Below the pieces are notes generated by a model, which saw only the letters and a program-made list of their open reading frames with translations, was not told the DNA's origin and did not search any database. Positions 1-8,392 of a stretch of DNA of 34,988 bases are shown piece by piece. Source of the DNA: Clostridiaceae bacterium (GTDB lineage: Bacteria; Bacillota; Clostridia; DSM-8532). How positions within the stretch are numbered: position 1 is the first letter of the stretch; each line of letters begins with the position of its first letter. The stretch is from assembly GCA_012728015.1 (NCBI GenBank), contig JAAYFY010000073.1, forward strand, positions 1 to 34,988, read 5' to 3'. Made by a program: the position numbers and the translations under genes.

Positions 1-45
1 AACAGTTTGCTACAGTGATAAAACAGCAAGACCCGCTATTTTCAA

Positions 46-123
46 TGGTCGGAGTGACTGGACTTGAACCAGCGACCTCTTGCACCCCAAGCAAGCACTC
101 TCATCCACCTGAGCTACACCCCG
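46..123 (-). tRNA. tRNA-Pro (anticodon GGG)
   Basis: Read on the minus strand this folds as a complete cloverleaf. The 7-bp acceptor stem is CGGGGTG with CACTCCG (one G-U pair). The D arm is GCTC/GAGT, the anticodon stem is CTTGC/GCAAG, and the T arm is GCTGG/CCAGT around TTCAAGT. The seven-base anticodon loop TTGGGGT puts GGG at positions 34-36, so it reads proline codons CCC and CCT. A discriminator A and an encoded CCA end complete the 3' side. It is transcribed away from abrB. Confidence 0.95.
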
Positions 124-326
124 ACAAACGACAGTGATTATTATAAAACATATTTCAATAAATCTCAATACCTAAAATATGAAAGCGCTTTTCATCCTTC
201 ACCGTTCATTAAGCCGGATTGAGGGAGTATTATCCATGAACGGCAAAATGAAGCGGATAATATACTGCATAATGGAAACGCTGCCATATAATACTCAAAT
301 TATCTGCATATTTTTAAACTTTTCTA

Positions 327-354
327 TTCACTTTATGTCAATTTATGATATAAT
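327..354 (+). promoter_or_regulatory. Putative sigma-A promoter of abrB, extended -10
   Basis: TATAAT at 349-354 is preceded by TG one base upstream (extended -10, TGATATAAT). A weak -35 (TTCACT, 327-332) lies 16 bases upstream. The start point would be near 361, about 40 bases before the abrB start codon. The perfect extended -10 can compensate for the poor -35. Confidence 0.6.
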
Positions 355-401
355 TCAATAGTGTATTGTTGTTATACAGTTTTATTCGGGAGGATTTTAA
401 T

Positions 402-641
402 ATGAGGGCTACTGGATATGTCAGAAAACTGGATTCCCTTGGAAGAATTGTACTTCCCAAGTCACTTCGCAAGGAACTGAATATTAATGAAGGTGACGAT
501 ATAGAAATGTATGTGGATGACGATGGGAACGTAGTACTGGACAAATATGTTCCAAGGTGTGTTTTCTGCGATGTCGCAAAGGATGATGTCATAAACTTTA
601 AGGGCAAGACCGTCTGCAGGGACTGCCTTAATGATATGTGA
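402..641 (+). CDS. abrB: AbrB-family transition-state regulator
   Basis: A 79-residue DNA-binding protein that in Firmicutes represses stationary-phase and sporulation genes during growth. The N-terminal half is a SpoVT/AbrB swapped-hairpin domain (RATGYVRKLDSLGRIVLPKSL, residues 2-22, with the usual LGRIVLP core). The C-terminal tail carries two CxxC pairs, C53/C56 and C72/C75, which look like a small zinc knuckle; this layout is typical of clostridial AbrB. I chose the ATG at 402 because a GGGAGG Shine-Dalgarno sequence sits about 6-7 bases upstream; a longer in-frame start at 366 has no such signal and adds residues foreign to the family. The gene stands alone between its own promoter and terminator. 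It may be a direct target of Spo0A, as in Bacillus, but no convincing 0A box is visible. Confidence 0.9.
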   Translation: MRATGYVRKLDSLGRIVLPKSLRKELNINEGDDIEMYVDDDGNVVLDKYVPRCVFCDVAKDDVINFKGKTVCRDCLNDM

Positions 642-665
642 CATATACTCCTGACTATATGAACG

Positions 666-688
666 GGCGGCAAAACCGCCTTTTTTTT
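666..688 (+). terminator. Rho-independent terminator of abrB
   Basis: Perfect 5-bp GC stem GGCGG (666-670) and CCGCC (676-680) around the loop CAAAA, followed by eight T residues (681-688). It lies 24 bases after the abrB stop codon. Confidence 0.88.
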
Positions 689-810
689 ATCCGGCCATCC
701 GTCGCGGGCACCGATTGAGACTGAAACGTAATATGTGGATCCGTCTTTTGGGTATATATAGTGTATGGGCGCCAGGCCGGACCGCCATATGGTGTCAGGG
801 GAGGTTTTCA

Positions 811-1812
811 ATGTCAATTCGCGCTTATATTGAAGAACTGGAGGAAAAAACCTTAAGCCCTTTCGCGCAGCTGAGCAAAAATAGCAGGGGCAGGATGAGA
901 CCTGAGAAAAAATGTGATGTGAGGACAGATTTCCAGCGTGACCGCGATCGCATTATCTATTCCAAGGCCTTCAGGCGGCTGAAACACAAAACGCAGGTCT
1001 TTATATCTCCCGAGGGAGATCATTACAGGACACGGCTTACCCATACCCTGGAAGTTTCACAGATAGCCAGGACCATAGCCAGGGGCCTAAGGCTAAATGA
1101 GGATCTGACTGAGGCCATTGCCCTCGGCCATGATCTCGGTCACACTCCCTTTGGACATGCGGGTGAGCGGGTCCTCAACAGGATGGTTTCAACCGGGTTC
1201 AGGCATAATGAGCAAAGCGTCCGGGTAGTATCCTATCTCGAAAAGGACAGAAAAGGCCTCAACCTGACATGGGAGGTCCTTGATGGAATCCAATGCCATA
1301 CGGGGGAAAGGCTTCCTTCCACGCTGGAAGGGCAGATCGTGCGCTACGCCGATAAGATCGCCTATATCAACCATGACATAGAGGACGCCATCCGCGGAGG
1401 GATCCTTAAGGAAGAGGATGTTCCCGATGAGGCCGCGGCCATACTGGGAAAGAGCCCGTCCCAACGCATCAATAACATGGTTGTCAATATCATTGAAAAC
1501 AGCGCCGACGGTAAGGGAATACGTATGAGCCCGGAATTCCAGAAGGCTGCCGATCTTCTCCGGAATTTCATGTTTGAGAGGGTCTATATCGGTTCCGCGG
1601 CAAAAAAAGAGGAAACTAAGGCCGAGCGGATGCTCCGGGAGCTATTCGCCTGGCTTATGAACCATCCGGACTATCTTCCCGCCGATTTTCTGAAAAACAG
1701 TGAAGAGGCCGGTCTTGAACAAAGCGTTACCGATTATGTGGCAGGCATGACCGACCGCTATGCCGAAAAAAAGTTCATGGAAATCTTTGTGCCGGTATCA
1801 TGGCTGGAATAA
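811..1812 (+). CDS. dgt: Deoxyguanosinetriphosphate triphosphohydrolase-like protein (HD domain)
   Basis: A 333-residue cytoplasmic HD-superfamily phosphohydrolase of the dGTPase family, which cleaves dNTPs to deoxynucleosides and triphosphate. The metal-binding residues are visible: H78 in LTHTLEV, the H107-D108 pair in ALGHDLGHTPFGH, and a late aspartate in YADKIAYINHD. The RDRDRIIYSKAFRRLKHKTQ stretch is the standard family N-terminus. I chose the ATG at 811 because GGGGAGG lies about 6 bases upstream; an upstream in-frame ATG at 715 adds residues of no family type. Length fits the short Dgt-like clade, whose in vivo substrate is often uncertain. It is followed by dnaG and rpoD, a common clostridial order that links nucleotide pool control to replication. 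Confidence 0.92.
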   Translation: MSIRAYIEELEEKTLSPFAQLSKNSRGRMRPEKKCDVRTDFQRDRDRIIYSKAFRRLKHKTQVFISPEGDHYRTRLTHTLEVSQIARTIARGLRLNEDLTEAIALGHDLGHTPFGHAGERVLNRMVSTGFRHNEQSVRVVSYLEKDRKGLNLTWEVLDGIQCHTGERLPSTLEGQIVRYADKIAYINHDIEDAIRGGILKEEDVPDEAAAILGKSPSQRINNMVVNIIENSADGKGIRMSPEFQKAADLLRNFMFERVYIGSAAKKEETKAERMLRELFAWLMNHPDYLPADFLKNSEEAGLEQSVTDYVAGMTDRYAEKKFMEIFVPVSWLE

Positions 1813-1899
1813 AGACAGGGAAGCCTTTGCGCCTTTTTTTTGGACGCATAGAAGGAAAATCGGGCAATATGTCGAATAATACTGCTATGGGGTTTTTGT

Positions 1900-3696
1900 A
1901 TGTTATATCCTGAACAGGTTATCGAGGAAGTCAGGCTGCGAAATGACATTATAGAGGTTGTATCCGGCTATGTGAAGCTTGAAAGGAAGGGGAGAAGCTA
2001 TTGGGGGCTGTGCCCTTTTCACAGCGAAAAGACCCCCTCTTTCCACGTTGAGCCAAACAAGCAGTTTTTTTACTGTTTCGGATGCAATAAGGGCGGCAGT
2101 GTAATCCAGTTTATAATGAACATTGAGAACCTGGAATTTGTTGATGCCCTGAAGCTTCTGGCCGACCGGGCAGGCATTGCGCTCCCCGAGTCCGAGGACC
2201 CGAAAGAGCGGGAACGGGCCCGGAGACGGAAAAAAATAATCGAGTTGAACCGGCTGGCCGCCAGATTCTTTTTTAGCAGCCTTGCCGGTGACAATGGGCT
2301 TGAGGCCAGGAATTACCTGTATAGAAGAGGTTTGTCGGATAAAACCATAAGAAAATTCGGCCTGGGATATTCACCGGCGGGCTGGGACGAACTGACCAGG
2401 ATGCTCCTGGAAAACAAATATCCTGAGAGCCTCCTGCTGGAGTCCGGCCTCTCGGTCAGGTCAAAAAGCGGCGAACTCATAGACCGCTTCAGGGGGAGGA
2501 TTATGTTCCCCATATTCAATATTCGGGGGAACATTATAGGTTTCGGCGGACGTGTATTGGACGGTTCCATGCCCAAATACATGAACTCTCCCGATACGCC
2601 GGTATACAACAAGAGCCGGGAGCTCTACGGCCTCAATTATGCCAGAACGAGCTCATCCAAAAGGCTGCTTATTGTTGAAGGCTATATGGATGTTATCTCA
2701 TTACATCAGGCGGGAATAGACTTTGCGGTGGCATCCCTGGGAACGGCGCTTACAAAGATGCAGGGCTGGATTTTGAAAAAATACTCCGAAGAGGTTATCA
2801 TAGCTTATGATTCGGATGCCGCAGGGCGTGCAGCCACCTTGCGGGGGCTTGAGATCCTGGAGGAAGCCGGGTGCAATGTCAGGGTTCTGATCATGCCCGA
2901 AGGCAAGGACCCCGACGAGTACGTCAGAAATAACGGCCCTGAAAAGTTTAAAAACCTTATAGACAGGGCAATATCACTGCTGGACTATAAAATCATGGTC
3001 AGGCGGAACATGCATAATTTGGATACCATTGAAGATAAACTAAAACTGCTTAACGGTATTGCAGATATCCTGTCGGAGCATGACAACCCCATTGAGCGTG
3101 AACTCTACGCGAAGGACTACGCTCAGAAATATGGAATATCCTATGAATCCCTGCAGGAAGAAGTAAACAAAAGGATGAGCCGCAAGAACAGGGCAGGAGG
3201 TTATTCCGCGTCGGTCAGGGACAGAAGGGGCAGAACGCTGGCGGCCCAAATAAGTGAAGACTCAGATATCCGCTATTCTGAGCTGGAGCACATGCTTCTC
3301 GTTATACTGTGCCAGGAGAACAGGTTTTTTAACCTGATTTCAGAGAACTACGGCCTTGAATCGTACAAAGACAAGAAGGCAGGAGAGATAGCCCGGAAAT
3401 TGTACAGGAAGCTGGAAGAAAACAATAGCTGTGTTTTGGCGGAACTAGTGAGCGACATGGACCCGGGCAGCGCCTCCTATCTTGTACGGCTGTCCCAGAC
3501 AAAAGGCGAAATAAAAGAACCTGAAAAGGCCATCAGGCAGATCCTGAACAAGCTTGCGATCCTGAAGCTGGAAGATCAGCAGAAACAGACCATAGAAAGG
3601 ATCAAGAACGAGCAGGACGGTGAAGTAAGGCAGCAGCTGGGACTGGAATTCAGTATACGGGCTGAGAGAATAGCCGAATTGAAAAAAATGATATAG
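1900..3696 (+). CDS. dnaG: DNA primase DnaG
   Basis: A 598-residue replication primase that makes RNA primers at the fork. The N-terminal zinc-binding domain has C38, H41, C59 and C62 (CPFH ... CFGC). A central TOPRIM catalytic core follows: IVEGYMDV near residue 258, then AYDSDAAG near residue 303, supplying the acidic metal ligands. The C-terminal part, after about residue 430, is the helicase-interaction region and is more variable. Length is normal for the family. The Shine-Dalgarno is weak (ATGGGG about 6 bases before ATG), so translation may be modest, as is usual for primase. It sits between dgt and rpoD in the macromolecular synthesis group, with only 39 bases before the rpoD start. 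Confidence 0.97.
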   Translation: MLYPEQVIEEVRLRNDIIEVVSGYVKLERKGRSYWGLCPFHSEKTPSFHVEPNKQFFYCFGCNKGGSVIQFIMNIENLEFVDALKLLADRAGIALPESEDPKERERARRRKKIIELNRLAARFFFSSLAGDNGLEARNYLYRRGLSDKTIRKFGLGYSPAGWDELTRMLLENKYPESLLLESGLSVRSKSGELIDRFRGRIMFPIFNIRGNIIGFGGRVLDGSMPKYMNSPDTPVYNKSRELYGLNYARTSSSKRLLIVEGYMDVISLHQAGIDFAVASLGTALTKMQGWILKKYSEEVIIAYDSDAAGRAATLRGLEILEEAGCNVRVLIMPEGKDPDEYVRNNGPEKFKNLIDRAISLLDYKIMVRRNMHNLDTIEDKLKLLNGIADILSEHDNPIERELYAKDYAQKYGISYESLQEEVNKRMSRKNRAGGYSASVRDRRGRTLAAQISEDSDIRYSELEHMLLVILCQENRFFNLISENYGLESYKDKKAGEIARKLYRKLEENNSCVLAELVSDMDPGSASYLVRLSQTKGEIKEPEKAIRQILNKLAILKLEDQQKQTIERIKNEQDGEVRQQLGLEFSIRAERIAELKKMI

Positions 3697-3735
3697 ATAC
3701 GACTTTAATTTTATCGAGGGGTGAGTTTACCTGAA

Positions 3736-5019
3736 ATGGCAGCAAACAAAAAGAAAAACACAGCAAAAACAGTAAAAAAACCAGAGAAAAAAAATGAGCA
3801 GGCTTTGAACCAAACACCGGATTCTGGCGAAACGGGAAAAGAGAACCCGGCAGATCCGGCTCCCGCGAATACGGCCGTTAATACCGAAGAAGCCGAAGCA
3901 ACGGCGGAAACGCCCAAAAACGGGATGAAGAACCTGAAAGGCACGTTGAAGGATTTGACCGATATGGGCCGTGAAAAAGGCATGCTCACTTACCGTGAGA
4001 TTGAGGACGCCTTTGAAAAAGTGGATATTACACCGGAGCAGATTGAAAATGTTTATGAAGCCCTGGAAAAACTGGGGATCGAGATAATAGCCGACAACAT
4101 AGATGAAGAATTTGAGGACTTCCAGTTTTCGGAGGCTGAGGAGGAATCCGAGGCTGAAGAAGAGATGGATATATCTGTGCCCGAGGGTATCAGCATTGAT
4201 GACCCTGTGAGGATGTATTTGAAAGAGATAGGCAAGGTACCTCTGTTGCAGGGAGACGAAGAGATAGAACTGGCAAAACGCATGGAACAGGGGGACGAGG
4301 AAGCAAAGAAGCGCCTGGCGGAAGCCAATTTGAGGCTTGTGGTAAGCATTGCCAAGCGATATGTGGGAAGGGGCATGTTGTTCCTCGATCTGATCCAGGA
4401 AGGTAATCTGGGTCTGATCAAGGCTGTTGAGAAGTTTGATTACGGGAAAGGATTCAAGTTCAGTACCTATGCCACTTGGTGGATCAGGCAGGCCATAACC
4501 AGGGCTATCGCAGACCAGGCCAGGACCATCCGGATTCCCGTCCACATGGTTGAAACCATCAATAAGCTGATACGGGTTTCCAGGCAGCTTCTCCAGGAAC
4601 TCGGCCGGGATCCCACCCCTGAAGAGATAGCAAAGGAAATGGGTATGTCGGAGGACAAGGTGCGCGACATCATGAAGATATCCCAGGAACCGGTTTCCTT
4701 GGAAACCCCCATCGGTGAGGAAGAGGACAGCCACCTGGGAGACTTCATTCCCGACGAAGACGCGCCGGCGCCTGCCGAATCGGCGGCGTATACCCTTCTG
4801 AAGGAACAGCTCATAGACGTTCTGGACACCCTCACACCCAGGGAAGAAAAGGTGCTTCGCCTGAGGTTCGGGCTGGATGACGGCCGGGCGCGCACCCTGG
4901 AGGAAGTGGGAAGGGAATTTAACGTAACCCGTGAAAGGATAAGGCAGATAGAGGCGAAGGCCTTAAGAAAACTTCGACATCCCAGCAGGAGTAAGAAGCT
5001 TAAAGATTTTCTGGATTAA
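3736..5019 (+). CDS. rpoD: RNA polymerase primary sigma factor RpoD (sigma-A)
   Basis: The housekeeping sigma factor, 427 residues. After a Lys/Ala/Glu-rich low-complexity leader (about residues 1-70) comes region 1.1 ([20 protein letters not shown]). Next are region 1.2 ([17 protein letters not shown]) and region 2 with [36 protein letters not shown] and the -10-reading [17 protein letters not shown]. Region 3 follows, then region 4.2 with the helix-turn-helix [20 protein letters not shown]. An in-frame GTG at 3721 would lengthen it by five residues, but that GTG lies inside the Shine-Dalgarno AGGGGTGA (3717-3724), so I favour the ATG at 3736. The leader is the only unusual part. It is the last gene of the dgt-dnaG-rpoD group. 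Confidence 0.96.
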   Translation: MAANKKKNTAKTVKKPEKKNEQALNQTPDSGETGKENPADPAPANTAVNTEEAEATAETPKNGMKNLKGTLKDLTDMGREKGMLTYREIEDAFEKVDITPEQIENVYEALEKLGIEIIADNIDEEFEDFQFSEAEEESEAEEEMDISVPEGISIDDPVRMYLKEIGKVPLLQGDEEIELAKRMEQGDEEAKKRLAEANLRLVVSIAKRYVGRGMLFLDLIQEGNLGLIKAVEKFDYGKGFKFSTYATWWIRQAITRAIADQARTIRIPVHMVETINKLIRVSRQLLQELGRDPTPEEIAKEMGMSEDKVRDIMKISQEPVSLETPIGEEEDSHLGDFIPDEDAPAPAESAAYTLLKEQLIDVLDTLTPREEKVLRLRFGLDDGRARTLEEVGREFNVTRERIRQIEAKALRKLRHPSRSKKLKDFLD

Positions 5020-5039
5020 CAGCGTGAAACGATATTGCG

Positions 5040-5064
5040 GGCGGCGGATAAAGCCGCCTTTTTT
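5040..5064 (+). terminator. Rho-independent terminator of rpoD
   Basis: Stem GGCGGC (5040-5045) with GCCGCC (5053-5058), a 7-base loop, then six T residues (5059-5064). It lies 20 bases after the rpoD stop and separates the housekeeping group from the Tad-like operon. Confidence 0.9.
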
Positions 5065-5220
5065 GTTGCGCGCACGGCCTTTAGCGATGAGAGTTAATTA
5101 CGAACATTAGCTTTTCTTGCCGCAAACCAGGCGCCTTTTAATATACGAAAAACAAAAATCGCAAGAATAAAATAAATAAAATGTAAAATTGTGATAATTT
5201 AGTATGGACATGTCTCCAAA

Positions 5221-5247
5221 GGTATAGTAAAATAATATCACTATACC
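5221..5247. promoter_or_regulatory. Perfect 8-bp inverted repeat upstream of the Tad-like operon
   Basis: GGTATAGT (5221-5228) and ACTATACC (5240-5247) are exact reverse complements separated by 11 AT-rich bases. The site is 40 bases before the first gene of the operon. The left arm contains TATAGT, which could serve as a -10, but I see no good -35 at the right distance. No T run follows, so it is not a terminator. An operator for a dimeric regulator is the simplest reading. Confidence 0.5.
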
Positions 5248-5287
5248 AAAATAAGTAACATTGAATAGATATTAGGAGATACGGGAC

Positions 5288-6367
5288 ATGTTCATACGTC
5301 TTGCCCTGGCGGATTCCAACGCCCGGTACATAGAAAAGCTGGCGGCATGGATTCAGAAGTATATGCCCTATCGGTTTTCCATAGAGATCCTGACCCGTTG
5401 GGAAAGCTTCCGGGAATGGGCTGAAAACGGGGGCAGAGCCGATCTTATCGTCATATCCCCTGATATGGTAATAGAGGTACTGCAATACCTGCCAAAGGAA
5501 GGAGTCCTTATTCTGGACGACGGCACCCATGGGCCTTTAGACCTGGAGGTCCCGCGGGTTGACAAATACAGGCCGGCAGAAGAACTGGTAAAGGATATCC
5601 TTTCCCTGTGCGCCGACAGGATGCCTTCTATGCATGCCAGGGAAAGGCACAGGCAGAATATCACCCTGGTTATCTACCTGGACGGCGCCGACGCGGTTTT
5701 CCCGGTCGCTCCTGCCATAGCCCATATTTACAGCGCAATGGACAGAAAAACCTTTTATCTGTCCCTGGAGCAGGCCCAAACCACCTCGCTCTTCTTCAGC
5801 GGCTCCGGTTCAAAAGGGCTTAATGAGGTGCTTTACTACGTTAAGTCCAACAGGGACAACCTGTATATGAGGCTTGAAACCTGCCTCAGCAAGGATTTTT
5901 CAACCGGTATCCATTTTCTTTCGGCGCCTTGCGGCCTTCTGACGCCCGGTACCATCGATCCCTGTGATATAGAAAGGCTTCTGTTTGCGGCGGGCAGTGA
6001 GGGGGATTTCGATGAGATTGTCCTGGCAGCCGATCTGAGCATGTTTCACCTGATCCCTGTTCTTCTGGAGAAAGCATCGCGGGTTTTTGCGGCCGCTCCC
6101 AATACCGCATCTTCGTCGATCAGGATGGAAAGGTTTCTCCAGGAGCTGGATAAGGGGAACAGCGGCACCGGAAGGATTAAGGAAAAGCTCAGGCTGATCC
6201 TGGTAAACACTTGCCATTCTGACGGCTTTATTGGCCGGTTCTCCGATATACAGAGGTATATCCTGGAGCCCCATCCCGTCCAGTCGGTTTCATCAGCCTG
6301 GGTTCCGTCTGAGAGCGGCCTTTCGGCATTGGCTTCCATACTGGAAAGTTTTGATAAAGCGGGTTAA
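5288..6367 (+). CDS. TadZ/CpaE-like Tad assembly protein, receiver-like plus ParA-like fold
   Basis: A 359-residue protein at the head of the Tad-like operon. By position and layout it is a TadZ/CpaE homologue, the component that places the secretion machine in the cell. Residues 1 to about 115 look like a response-regulator-type domain (FIRLALADSNARYIEKLA at the start, DLIVISPDMV at the phosphoacceptor strand). The remainder looks like a MinD/ParA-type fold. The strand where a deviant Walker A P-loop would follow reads LVIYLDGADAVFPVAPAI, with no GKG/GKT, so it probably does not hydrolyse ATP. The start ATG has AGGAG about 9 bases upstream. The next gene begins 4 bases after the stop, suggesting coupled translation. 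Family assignment is from context and overall pattern, not a strong motif. Confidence 0.7.
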   Translation: MFIRLALADSNARYIEKLAAWIQKYMPYRFSIEILTRWESFREWAENGGRADLIVISPDMVIEVLQYLPKEGVLILDDGTHGPLDLEVPRVDKYRPAEELVKDILSLCADRMPSMHARERHRQNITLVIYLDGADAVFPVAPAIAHIYSAMDRKTFYLSLEQAQTTSLFFSGSGSKGLNEVLYYVKSNRDNLYMRLETCLSKDFSTGIHFLSAPCGLLTPGTIDPCDIERLLFAAGSEGDFDEIVLAADLSMFHLIPVLLEKASRVFAAAPNTASSSIRMERFLQELDKGNSGTGRIKEKLRLILVNTCHSDGFIGRFSDIQRYILEPHPVQSVSSAWVPSESGLSALASILESFDKAG

Positions 6368-6371
6368 TACC

Positions 6372-7616
6372 ATGAATGACCGGCAGATGGATGAACTGGC
6401 AAAGGAAATCAGAAAGGAGATTGCCTTAAGGCGGAACCTGGCCCTGGAGTTCAGCGGATTCGAGCTTGACCGGGAACTTATGGAACTGATCGAAAACGTA
6501 ACCTTCGAAAAGGCCGGTTCCGGGTACTTAAGCCCATTGGAGATCAAGGCTGTCGTAGAATTGGTTTTCAACCAGATGCGAAGGCTGGATGTCATTGAAC
6601 CATTCATCAATGACCGGGATGTAACAGAGATCATGATAAATGGGCCAGACAAGATATTCATAGAGAAGAACGGTGAGGTTCATAAGACTGATGTCCGCTT
6701 TGAGAGCCGGGAGAGGCTGGAGGATATCATCCAGGTCATAGTGAGCAAGGTAAACCGGTCTGTCAACGAAGCCGAGCCCATCGTGGATGCCAGGCTGGAA
6801 GACGGCTCCAGGGTAAATGTGGTGTTGCCGCCGGTGGCGCTCAACGGGCCCATCGTAACTATCCGCAAGTTTCCCGACAAGCCCATGACCATCAATGATC
6901 TGATACGGCTTGGATCCATCACCGAAGAGGCGGCCGAATTCCTGGACAAGCTGGTGAAATCCAAGTACAACATCTTCATATGCGGTGGAACGGGCTCCGG
7001 AAAGACTTCCTTTTTAAACGCGCTGTCCGGGCTGATACCTTCCGGCGAGCGCATAGTAACCATTGAGGACTCGGCGGAGCTCCAGCTTTCCTCCATCGAA
7101 AACCTGGTGAGGCTGGAAACGCGGAACGCCAATACCGAGGGGAAGGGGGAGATCAAAATGAAATCCCTTATCAAAACCTCATTGCGCATGCGGCCCGAAA
7201 GAATAATTGTAGGCGAGGTCAGGGGCGAAGAGGCCCTGGACATGCTTCAGGCTATGAATACAGGCCACGACGGATCTATGTCCACCGGGCATGCAAATTC
7301 CACACGGGATATGCTCTCAAGGCTGGAAACCATGGTTCTTATGGCGGCGCCCCTTCCCCTGGAAGCTATCCGCAAGCAGATAGCTTCAGCCCTGGATATC
7401 ATCATCTACCTGTCCAGGCTCCGGGACCATTCCAGGCGCACCATGGAGATCAGCGAGGTCCTGGACTATAAAAATGGCATGATTGAGATCGTCCCGTTGT
7501 TCCTGTTCGAACACCGAAGCGATGAGTCCGATGGAAGGGTGGCTGGACGCCTGAAGCGGACGGGCAGCAACATGAAAAACCTGTGGAAAGCCCAACTTAG
7601 GGGCATCACGCTGTAG
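6372..7616 (+). CDS. cpaF: CpaF/TadA-type secretion ATPase
   Basis: A 414-residue hexameric traffic ATPase that powers Tad/type II-like assembly at the cytoplasmic membrane face. The N-terminal domain includes INDRDVTEIMINGPDKIFIE. The Walker A motif is GGTGSGKT near residue 205. The Asp box is VTIEDSAELQL, the Walker B-like segment is RIIVGEVRGEEALDML, and the His box is MSTGHANSTRDMLSRLE; all are intact, so it should be active. Length fits CpaF. The start at 6372 follows the upstream stop by 4 bases and has no good Shine-Dalgarno of its own, so it probably relies on translational coupling. Upstream in-frame starts overlap the previous gene. TadB follows after 12 bases. Confidence 0.95.
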   Translation: MNDRQMDELAKEIRKEIALRRNLALEFSGFELDRELMELIENVTFEKAGSGYLSPLEIKAVVELVFNQMRRLDVIEPFINDRDVTEIMINGPDKIFIEKNGEVHKTDVRFESRERLEDIIQVIVSKVNRSVNEAEPIVDARLEDGSRVNVVLPPVALNGPIVTIRKFPDKPMTINDLIRLGSITEEAAEFLDKLVKSKYNIFICGGTGSGKTSFLNALSGLIPSGERIVTIEDSAELQLSSIENLVRLETRNANTEGKGEIKMKSLIKTSLRMRPERIIVGEVRGEEALDMLQAMNTGHDGSMSTGHANSTRDMLSRLETMVLMAAPLPLEAIRKQIASALDIIIYLSRLRDHSRRTMEISEVLDYKNGMIEIVPLFLFEHRSDESDGRVAGRLKRTGSNMKNLWKAQLRGITL

Positions 7617-7628
7617 GAGGTGTCAAAC

Positions 7629-8384
7629 ATGGACCACGAGCCTATCCGGTATGACACGTACCGGATGAAGCCAGGGGAATTCATCCTTAGCCTGCTGTTG
7701 GCAATGGGATTCTGTTTCCTGGTAGGGATGATATTCTATGACCACCTGATTATTTCATCGCTCCTGTCGCTTCTTGGCATCGCCTGGATACCGGGCAGAA
7801 AAAAGGAACTGGCCAGGCGCAGAAAGGAGCTTGTGAAACTCCAGTTTAAGGACGCCCTCTATTTCATATCGGTATCGCTGTCTTCAGGCAAGTCTTTTGA
7901 AACAGCCCTTGTAGATGCCCAGCGGGCGCTTGAGAGGGTTTACCCCGACAAAAACGCGCTGATAATCAAGGAACTGGAACTGATCAACGCCAGGGTAACC
8001 ATGAACATTTCGGTGGAGCAAGCCCTGGCCGATCTTGCCGATCGAGTCCGGGTGGAGGAAATCAAAAACTTTGCGGATGTCTTCACCATTTCCAAACGGG
8101 CAGGTGTCAACCTGGTGGAAGTTATCAGGAACACATCCAATATGATCAGGGAAAAGATCGAGGTTAAGCAGGAAATAGAGAACCTTGTAGCAGGAAAGAA
8201 GCTTGAGCAGAAGATCCTGAGCCTTACTCCGTTCCTAATGGTCTATGTTATCAAGTCTTCCAGCAGCGGATTTCTCGATCCCCTTTTCAGCACGGCTGCC
8301 GGAAGGATGGTAATGACTGTTGCCCTGCTGCTTCTTCTGGCAGGTTATCTGCTTTCGAAAAGAATAATGAACATAGAGGTATAG
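7629..8384 (+). CDS. tadB: TadB-like inner-membrane platform protein (type II secretion F domain)
   Basis: A 251-residue integral membrane protein expected to pair with TadC as the platform on which CpaF acts. Two hydrophobic segments lie near residues 17-52. They are followed by the cytoplasmic T2SSF helical domain, with the family-type stretches DALYFISVSLSSGKSFETAL and VFTISKRAGVNLVEVIRNTS. Two more membrane segments lie at the C-terminus (SLTPFLMVYVIKSSS and MTVALLLLLAGYLLS). The ATG at 7629 is 8 bases after an AGGAGG. The in-frame GTG at 7620 lies within that Shine-Dalgarno, so I reject it. TadC starts 8 bases downstream. Confidence 0.9.
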   Translation: MDHEPIRYDTYRMKPGEFILSLLLAMGFCFLVGMIFYDHLIISSLLSLLGIAWIPGRKKELARRRKELVKLQFKDALYFISVSLSSGKSFETALVDAQRALERVYPDKNALIIKELELINARVTMNISVEQALADLADRVRVEEIKNFADVFTISKRAGVNLVEVIRNTSNMIREKIEVKQEIENLVAGKKLEQKILSLTPFLMVYVIKSSSSGFLDPLFSTAAGRMVMTVALLLLLAGYLLSKRIMNIEV

Positions 8385-8392
8385 GTGGAAAG

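Noticed and set aside
336-342. TGTCAAT in the abrB promoter as a Spo0A box
   Set aside because: Only five of seven bases match and it lies in the spacer; too weak to claim Spo0A control.
179-361. 60-codon plus-strand frame between the tRNA and abrB
   Set aside because: No Shine-Dalgarno, no recognisable composition, and its end runs through the abrB promoter.
1835-1842. Run of eight T residues after dgt as a terminator
   Set aside because: No stable stem lies directly before it; the GCCTTTGCGCC stretch does not fold well.
3727-4734. 335-codon minus-strand frame antisense to rpoD
   Set aside because: It is the mirror of a certain gene in the complementary frame; residues are Phe/Leu/His-rich as expected from a shadow and there is no start signal.
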